From Treponema sp. (GTDB lineage Bacteria; Spirochaetota; Spirochaetia; Treponematales; Breznakiellaceae): a stretch of 10,995 nt of DNA. The notes below the pieces were generated by a model. The model searched no databases, was not told the DNA's origin, and saw only the letters and a list, made by a program, of their open reading frames with translations. The position numbers and the translations under genes were made by a program. Within the stretch, counting starts at the first letter, position 1. The number at the start of each line of letters is the position of its first letter. Of this stretch, positions 7,158 to 10,995 are shown piece after piece. Location: the NCBI GenBank assembly GCA_031255615.1, contig JAIRSD010000268.1, positions 1 to 10,995 of the forward strand, written 5' to 3'.

Positions 7158-7229
7158 AAATCCACGTTTTTCTTCTTTAAAAAGCGGTTGTTATGAACGA
7201 AAACTGAAGTTTCCGCATAACCTAATGAT
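7158..7229. repeat. Dispersed intergenic repeat of about 70 bases, copy 1
   Basis: The plus strand runs from AAATCCACGTTTTTCTTC through AAGCGGTTGTT and AGTTTCCG to about 7229. It aligns along its length with 10767-10836. An imperfect inverted repeat has outer arms GTTATG (7190-7195) and CATAAC (7216-7221) with an inner AAAC/GTTT. The repeat lies in the leader of the leftward barrel-protein pair and its right end overlaps the predicted -10 box. Confidence 0.6.
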
Positions 7230-7254
7230 AGGTCTCCGCGATTATCCCTGTCAA
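7225..7254 (-). promoter_or_regulatory. Sigma-70-type promoter for the barrel-protein pair
   Basis: On the minus strand a perfect -35 box TTGACA (7249-7254) is separated by 18 bases from TATCAT (7225-7230), giving a predicted start of transcription near 7218 and a leader of about 80 bases before the ATG at 7137. The position and strand fit the gene. The -10 differs from TATAAT at two positions. Confidence 0.65.
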
Positions 7255-7280
7255 TGATCCGGTATCGCCTGATCGAATCA

Positions 7281-7374
7281 GGGCGCATCCCCGGCCGCGG
7301 GCCGGGGACCGGGCTATCCGCTCCAATTCCCCGCCCCCTCCGGGGGCGGGGAATTCCGCTTCTATCCCTTGCGC
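7281..7374 (-). repeat. Structured repeat element, copy C
   Basis: On the minus strand it has the same core segments as copies A and B. Hairpin 3 is CCCCGGCC (7289-7296), GCG, GGCCGGGG (7300-7307). Hairpin 2 is a perfect 14-bp stem, AATTCCCCGCCCCC (7325-7338) with GGGGGCGGGGAATT (7342-7355), loop TCC on the plus strand. A further stem adjoins the core at 7376-7406 (GGCGCGAAA pairs with TTTCGCGCC, inner GGCG/CGCC, loop TCC). That is the same relative place as the hairpins at 352-375 (copy A) and 3539-3568 (copy B). Confidence 0.75.
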
Positions 7375-7406
7375 GGGCGCGAAACGGCGTCCCGCCCTTT
7401 CGCGCC

Positions 7407-7592
7407 TTGGAGTCCTGGTGCGCCGCAAAAACTCGCAGCATGCCGCCGGCGGCCCGCTGTGTATAAGGCCGGAATCCCCGCCCCAAATCCGCCGCGGTCC
7501 GGCAAGGAACAAGCGCCGCCTTGCGGGGGCGGCGCCCCCGCAGGGAAGGGGCAGCCAAAGCGGAGCAAAAGGCCCGCCTTGACCGCAATTCC
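7407..7592. other. Non-coding GC-rich stretch with competing hairpins
   Basis: No convincing gene is seen between copy C and the promoter of the 7654 gene. The stretch contains two mutually exclusive 8-bp hairpins. GCGCCGCC (7513-7520) pairs with GGCGGCGC (7528-7535), and GCGGGGGC (7523-7530) pairs with GCCCCCGC (7534-7541). They share bases 7528-7535, so only one can form at a time. Whether this is regulatory or only a product of GC-rich repeat decay cannot be told from the sequence. Confidence 0.4.
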
Positions 7593-7621
7593 TTGCTTTT
7601 TTTCATGCGGTTGGCTACGAT
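7593..7621 (+). promoter_or_regulatory. Candidate promoter for the Wzi-like gene
   Basis: TTGCTT (7593-7598) and TACGAT (7616-7621) are 17 bases apart, matching sigma-70 spacing with moderate box quality. They lie about 30 bases before the ATG at 7654. The purine-rich GAGAGGGGGA (7634-7643) is the likely ribosome-binding site, though its distance to the start is somewhat long. Confidence 0.4.
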
Positions 7622-7653
7622 CAGCTTAGTAATGAGAGGGGGATTGCCCGATA

Positions 7654-9567
7654 ATGAATAATTCAGTCCGGCTGCTGCTTGGTGTTGTATTGTCCGCGTC
7701 CTGCGCCCTGGTTTCCCTGGGGGCCCAGTCCTACGGTTCCGTCCCGGTGGACCAGGATCAGGAGGTATACTACCTTTTGGAATTGGCCCAGATGCGGGGG
7801 CTTTGCGATCCCCTGCCCGGCGTCCGGCCCTATTCCCGAAAGCAGATCCTGGAGGCCCTGGACGCGATTCTGGAGCGGGATCGGGGGGTCCTGGGGGAAA
7901 CGGAACGGGCCGTCATCCAAAGGGCCCGGTCAACTTACCAAAAAGCGGCGGCCGGCATGGACTGGCGGCGGGGGAACTATACATTTCAGTTCTACAGCCC
8001 CCGGAAGCGGGTTCCCTTTGGGGGGGATATAGGGGTAGGGGCCCAGATAGGATTCTCCGGAGCCTACTACGCGGAGCCCGACGACTTTGAATGGGGGGCG
8101 GACAACAAGATCTCCGCCTACACCAACGGGGATATTGGGGAGAATTTTTCCTACCGGTTCCATTTCCTGGGCCATATCACCCGGGCCCCCCGGGCGGACC
8201 TGGGGGAGTACCATACCTATTACGAGGGATTCGCCGACGAACCGGAACAGGGCTATATGGATCAGACGATCCGGAGCTACAGCCAGCCCCTGGCCTTTTT
8301 TCCCTACACCTACCGGAAAACCTGGGACGGCTTTGTCGTCTTTCCCCACAGTATTTCCGCCACGGGGCTGCGGAATTGGCCCGACGAAATGGCCATCTCC
8401 CCCATGATTCTGTCTGAAATGTCGGGGGCCTTCCTGGACGACATGATCACCTGGCGTTTCGGACGGCTCCGGCGGGAATGGGGGGGCATGTCCGCGGGCC
8501 GGAGCCTGATATTCAACGAGGCGGCCCAGCCCTTCATGGCCCTGGAGGCCGGGTTCAGCCCCTTCCCCTGGTTCACTTTTTCCGCCCTTACCGGGGTGCT
8601 GGAGTATTTCAACGACGAGGATCTCAAGACGTCGGCCTGGACTTTTCAAAACGCCTATTCCATCGAGATGCTCGAATTTAATTACAAGGATCGTTTTCAT
8701 TTTGATATTGGAAGCACCGCGGTTTGGGCGAAGCGTCTTGAACTGGGCTACATCTTCCCGGTGAACAACAATTTTCTGTACCAGGACAGCATTGGCGATT
8801 TTGACAATATGGGTTTATTTCTCAACATCAAGGGCCAGCACCCCGGCATGGGAAGGGCCTGGTTTTCATTTTTCGCCGACGAGATCGATCCCGACATAAA
8901 CCAGATGTCAAGTTTTTTCCAGTTGGACCGGAAGATGTACGCCTTCCAGGGCGGGGTGCAGGGGGTCGTACCGATCCTCCCCTTCGCCTCAATTTCCCTC
9001 AGCTACACCAAGATCGAACCCTACACCTATACCCACACCCGGATTCTGGTCCCCTGGTACAACAACGAATTCGACGGGAAAAACCTGCCCATGGAGACCG
9101 CGTATATCAACAACGGCGAGGGGCTGGGCTACTATCTGCCCCCCAACTCCGACGAAGTCCTGCTGCGGTTCCAGGCCATGCCCCGGATCAATACCCTGTC
9201 CTTTTTTCAATACCAGATGATCCGGCACGGGGCGGCCCACGGGCCCCACGCAGTGGACGGCAGCTCCTTCGCGTCGGAACTGGATCCCCGGGGCCGCAAC
9301 TCCAAGGATGTGTTGAAAAAGTTCTTTCTAAAAGACGGGGCCTATCAATGGCAGCATATCCTTATGGTTGGGGCGGAGCATACGATGGAAAACCTGGCCC
9401 TACCCCTCCGGCTTTTCGGCAAATTCGGGGTGGTCTTCTCGTATTACACCGATATAGAGGGCCCCGCCAATTCGGGGAAGGCGTCCTCCTTTTCGATAGT
9501 GGATACCCCGGACTACCCCAAAACCACGGGCGTTATTCTCACCCTCGGGTTCCGTATCAATATGTAG
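7654..9567 (+). CDS. Outer-membrane beta-barrel protein resembling the capsule-assembly (Wzi) family
   Basis: The 637-residue product has a clear signal peptide (hydrophobic 5-22, likely cleavage after LGA at 22-24). The mature N-terminus, PVDQDQEVYYLLELAQMRGL followed by RPYSRKQILEALD (58-70), is the small helical start typical of Wzi-family capsule-assembly proteins. It is followed by a strand-rich barrel with FGRLRREWG (269-277), SLIFNEAAQPF (284-294), LELGYIFPVNN (362-372), DNMGLFLNIKG (384-394), FFADEIDP (406-413) and YTKIEPYTYTH (451-461). Wzi of enteric bacteria is an outer-membrane lectin that helps attach capsule. For this protein, a polysaccharide-binding or surface-anchoring role is inferred from by-eye similarity. 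It is transcribed divergently from the 5449-7137/3758-5437 pair, to which it appears distantly related. No terminator with a T-run follows the TAG stop on this strand. Confidence 0.85.
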   Translation: MNNSVRLLLGVVLSASCALVSLGAQSYGSVPVDQDQEVYYLLELAQMRGLCDPLPGVRPYSRKQILEALDAILERDRGVLGETERAVIQRARSTYQKAAAGMDWRRGNYTFQFYSPRKRVPFGGDIGVGAQIGFSGAYYAEPDDFEWGADNKISAYTNGDIGENFSYRFHFLGHITRAPRADLGEYHTYYEGFADEPEQGYMDQTIRSYSQPLAFFPYTYRKTWDGFVVFPHSISATGLRNWPDEMAISPMILSEMSGAFLDDMITWRFGRLRREWGGMSAGRSLIFNEAAQPFMALEAGFSPFPWFTFSALTGVLEYFNDEDLKTSAWTFQNAYSIEMLEFNYKDRFHFDIGSTAVWAKRLELGYIFPVNNNFLYQDSIGDFDNMGLFLNIKGQHPGMGRAWFSFFADEIDPDINQMSSFFQLDRKMYAFQGGVQGVVPILPFASISLSYTKIEPYTYTHTRILVPWYNNEFDGKNLPMETAYINNGEGLGYYLPPNSDEVLLRFQAMPRINTLSFFQYQMIRHGAAHGPHAVDGSSFASELDPRGRNSKDVLKKFFLKDGAYQWQHILMVGAEHTMENLALPLRLFGKFGVVFSYYTDIEGPANSGKASSFSIVDTPDYPKTTGVILTLGFRINM

Positions 9568-9609
9568 CACCCCGGCAATGCTGAAGACCGGCATTGGACG
9601 TGTTCAGCG

Positions 9610-9633
9610 AAAAACCTCGGGCAAGCCCCGAGG
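9610..9633 (-). terminator. Intrinsic terminator of the ABC transporter ATPase gene
   Basis: Read on the minus strand, CCTCGGG (9633-9627), a GCTTG loop and CCCGAGG (9621-9615) form a perfect 7-bp stem followed at once by TTTTT (9614-9610). It lies about 95 bases beyond the TGA of the leftward gene. On the plus strand the same stem is preceded by AAAAA but followed by a poor T-tract, so it serves the leftward gene best. Confidence 0.8.
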
Positions 9634-9726
9634 CATCTTGATTCGGAATACTCGATATGCCCGAAGCCCCGGAAGAGAAAAATCCGGCCGGTATTCTTAA
9701 AAAGCCCTCCCCGGCGGATGCCGGAT

Positions 9727-10683
9727 TCATAAACCGTTGATTTCACGCACGCAATGACAGGCGGCAAAATGGGAAGGCAGAATTTCTTCCAGCCTGGGAT
9801 ATTCGGCGAAACATTCTTTTCGGGCATAGTCGCAGCGTGACGCGAAACGGCAGCCGGGCTTTGGTTCTATGGGAGAGGTGAGTTCTCCCCTGAGCAGGGT
9901 GCGGCTCCTCGCACTGTGGATAACAGGTTCGGGTATGGCCGCCAACAGGGCTTTCGAATAGGGGTGCAGGGTTCTTTCGAAGATTTCGTCAGAACCGCTG
10001 ATTTCGGCAATCATGCCGAGGTACATGACCATGATGTTATTCGATATATGTTTTACTACCGAAAGGTTATGGGTAATAAACATATAGGTATAGCCTTTTG
10101 CTTCCTGCAAGTCCTGCATGAGGTTCAAAATCTGGGCCTGTATCGATACATCGAGGGCAGATACCGGTTCGTCGCAGACGATAAATTTTGGATCGAGTAC
10201 CAATGCCCGGGCAATGCCTATTCTCTGCCGCCGTCCACCGTCAAGCTCATGGGGGTAGGAATTTTCAAAACGGGAAGCAAGGCCGACCGTATCCATGATT
10301 TCGGAGAGCTTTTCGAGTATCTCTTTTTTGCTGCTGTACATATTGTGGATAATCATGGGCTCTGTAATGGTTTCCCTAACCGTCATGCGGGGGTTAAGAG
10401 ACGAATAGGGGTCCTGAAAGATGATCTGCATTTTGCGCTTGATCTTGTTGTCGTACTTTTGTCCGCTTATGTCGGTTCCTTCAAAAAAGATTTTTCCACC
10501 GGTGGAGTCGAGAAGCCGTATCACGAGTCTTCCCAGGGTGGATTTGCCGCAGCCCGATTCGCCGACAACGCCGAGGGTTTTCCCCTGGTCTATCGAAAAG
10601 GAAACATCATCAACCGCGTGAAGCATGCCGTTGGGCGTTTTAAAATATTTTTTCAGGTTCTGCACCTCTAACAAAGCAGACAT
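9727..10683 (-). CDS. Oligopeptide/dipeptide-family ABC transporter ATP-binding protein (OppF/DppF-like)
   Basis: This cytoplasmic ATPase would power uptake through an Opp/Dpp-type importer, whose substrates can be peptides or, in some bacteria, oligosaccharides. The 318-residue product has Walker A GESGCGKST (41-49), Q-loop Gln 90, signature ELDGGRRQR (146-154), Walker B FIVCDEP (167-173), D-loop SALD (175-178) and H-loop His 205. The family's C-terminal LHPYSKAL (239-246) is followed by Cys 278, 284, 291 and 309, the conserved Cys pattern of this subfamily. The signature has Asp for Ser and Arg for Gln compared with the usual LSGGQ; I recall this variant in relatives, so it is probably functional. 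The ATG at 10683 is chosen because GGAGGGGG (10689-10696) precedes it; a longer TTG start would lie upstream of that site. No other transporter subunit is in the window. The gene appears monocistronic, with its own terminator. Confidence 0.95.
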   Translation of the reverse strand: MSALLEVQNLKKYFKTPNGMLHAVDDVSFSIDQGKTLGVVGESGCGKSTLGRLVIRLLDSTGGKIFFEGTDISGQKYDNKIKRKMQIIFQDPYSSLNPRMTVRETITEPMIIHNMYSSKKEILEKLSEIMDTVGLASRFENSYPHELDGGRRQRIGIARALVLDPKFIVCDEPVSALDVSIQAQILNLMQDLQEAKGYTYMFITHNLSVVKHISNNIMVMYLGMIAEISGSDEIFERTLHPYSKALLAAIPEPVIHSARSRTLLRGELTSPIEPKPGCRFASRCDYARKECFAEYPRLEEILPSHFAACHCVREINGL

Positions 10684-10710
10684 GAATACCCCCTCCAATG
10701 ATTGGACTTG

Positions 10711-10733
10711 TCAATAACCCGGTTGATTATTGA
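10711..10733. promoter_or_regulatory. Operator-like inverted repeat before the ABC transporter gene
   Basis: TCAATAA (10711-10717) and TTATTGA (10727-10733) form a perfect 7-bp inverted repeat around a 9-base spacer, within the 50 bases upstream of the leftward start. A smaller palindrome CCAAT-G-ATTGG (10695-10705) overlaps the ribosome-binding site. The geometry suits a dimeric regulator, but no regulator gene is in the window. Confidence 0.4.
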
Positions 10734-10745
10734 ACAAATCTTGCG

Positions 10746-10780
10746 AAAAACGATGATTTTCCAGGGAAATCCTCGTTTTT
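10746..10780. terminator. AT-rich hairpin with T-runs on both strands
   Basis: AAAAACGA (10746-10753) pairs with TCGTTTTT (10773-10780) and GATTTT (10755-10760) pairs with GAAATC (10666-type arm at 10766-10771) with one G-U pair and one internal mismatch. Each strand ends in TTTTT. It resembles a bidirectional terminator or a leader attenuator, but it lies between two divergent genes, where an ordinary terminator is not expected. Confidence 0.4.
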
Positions 10781-10836
10781 CTTCGTTTTTAAGCGGTTGT
10801 TGTTCGGAAATCGGAGTTTCCGAACAACTCCAATAT
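10767..10836. repeat. Dispersed intergenic repeat of about 70 bases, copy 2
   Basis: It aligns with 7158-7229: AAATCCTCGTTTTTCTTC, AAGCGGTTGTT and AGTTTCCG are shared in order. Its inverted repeat is perfect over 12 bp, GTTGTTCGGAAA (10799-10810) and TTTCCGAACAAC (10817-10828), loop TCGGAG. The arms differ from copy 1 but still pair. It overlaps the right arm of the hairpin at 10746-10780 and lies directly before the GH51 gene's ribosome-binding site. Confidence 0.65.
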
Positions 10837-10855
10837 ATGAAATGAGGAGGCGGCT

Positions 10856-10995
10856 ATGGTTAAGCCGGCAAAAATCGCAGTTTATCCCGATTATAGAATT
10901 GGAAAAGTGGATAAGAGACTCTTTGGCGCCTTTCTTGAGCCGATCCGCCGTTGGGTTTATGGAAACATCTGGAATCCAAAACATCCCGGCGCCGA
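10856..10995 (+). CDS. Alpha-L-arabinofuranosidase, GH51 family (N-terminal fragment, runs off the window)
   Basis: Only the first 46 codons are present; the gene continues past the right edge and is too short here to be obvious as an open frame. The start is well supported by GAGGAGG (10844-10850) five bases before the ATG. The protein begins MVKPAKIAVYPDYRIG and continues KVDKRLFGAFLEP (17-29), VYGNIW (34-39), NPKHPGA (40-46). This matches the opening of GH51 enzymes, in which a beta-strand with a basic lead is followed by an FGxFxEH segment and VYGGIYEPxHP. GH51 enzymes remove terminal arabinose from arabinoxylan or arabinan fragments, usually inside the cell; no signal peptide is seen here, in agreement. 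The usual His after Glu 28 is Pro. It is divergent from the ABC transporter gene, with 172 bases between their starts. Confidence 0.85.
   Translation, partial: MVKPAKIAVYPDYRIGKVDKRLFGAFLEPIRRWVYGNIWNPKHPGA

Noticed and set aside
6872..7606. A 244-codon minus-strand frame through the intergenic region 7138-7606
   Set aside because: It runs through copy C and the 70-base repeat and then out of frame into the barrel gene. Similar short frames arise at the other repeat copies, so it is a translation of repeats.
9683..9726. ATCCGGC/GCCGGAT inverted repeat as the main terminator of the ABC transporter gene
   Set aside because: The loop is about 30 bases and the stem is imperfectly placed; the CCTCGGG hairpin with TTTTT at 9610-9633 is far better.
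10727..10984. An 85-codon minus-strand frame near the right edge
   Set aside because: It translates the 70-base repeat and the antisense of the GH51 start, which has a strong ribosome-binding site and family motifs on the plus strand.

Overview
The window looks like a chromosomal segment of a GC-rich host-associated spirochaete, most likely a Treponema of the termite-gut type. This is an inference from three things: the style of the outer-membrane barrel proteins, the dispersed hairpin-rich intergenic repeats, and a hemicellulase gene at the right edge. No rRNA or other taxonomic marker is present.

Layout, left to right. Positions 1-126 hold at most the tail of an unrecognised gene; its strand is ambiguous. 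Positions 196-470 are a repeat block, made of an imperfect inverted repeat of CACGAAGG type followed by copy A of a structured element. A two-gene leftward unit follows: a family 4 uracil-DNA glycosylase (start about 3362) and priA (2571-520), overlapping by one base. Positions 3445-3757 carry copy B of the element plus a chain of GC-rich hairpins. Two adjacent leftward paralogues (7137-5449 and 5437-3758) encode signal-peptide-bearing proteins that look like outer-membrane barrels. The 516-base gap 7138-7653 holds a sigma-70-type promoter for that pair, a 70-base repeat, copy C of the element and a candidate promoter for the rightward gene 7654-9567. That gene encodes a larger barrel protein resembling the Wzi capsule-assembly family. 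A leftward Opp/Dpp-type ABC transporter ATPase (10683-9727) follows, with a good intrinsic terminator just beyond it. At the right edge a rightward GH51 alpha-L-arabinofuranosidase begins at 10856 and runs out of the window.

Functional picture. The left part is DNA maintenance: uracil excision and restart of stalled replication forks. The centre is a divergent cluster of three surface barrel proteins. The right edge suggests uptake and breakdown of arabinose-containing plant oligosaccharides. The feature least explained by known genes is the structured element, present three times (377-470, 3445-3534, 7281-7374). Its single-stranded core sequence is nearly invariant, while its hairpin arms differ between copies but keep their pairing. 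A second, unrelated repeat (7158-7229 and 10767-10836) shows the same behaviour. From about 9600 rightward the DNA is visibly less GC-rich than the block 520-9567.
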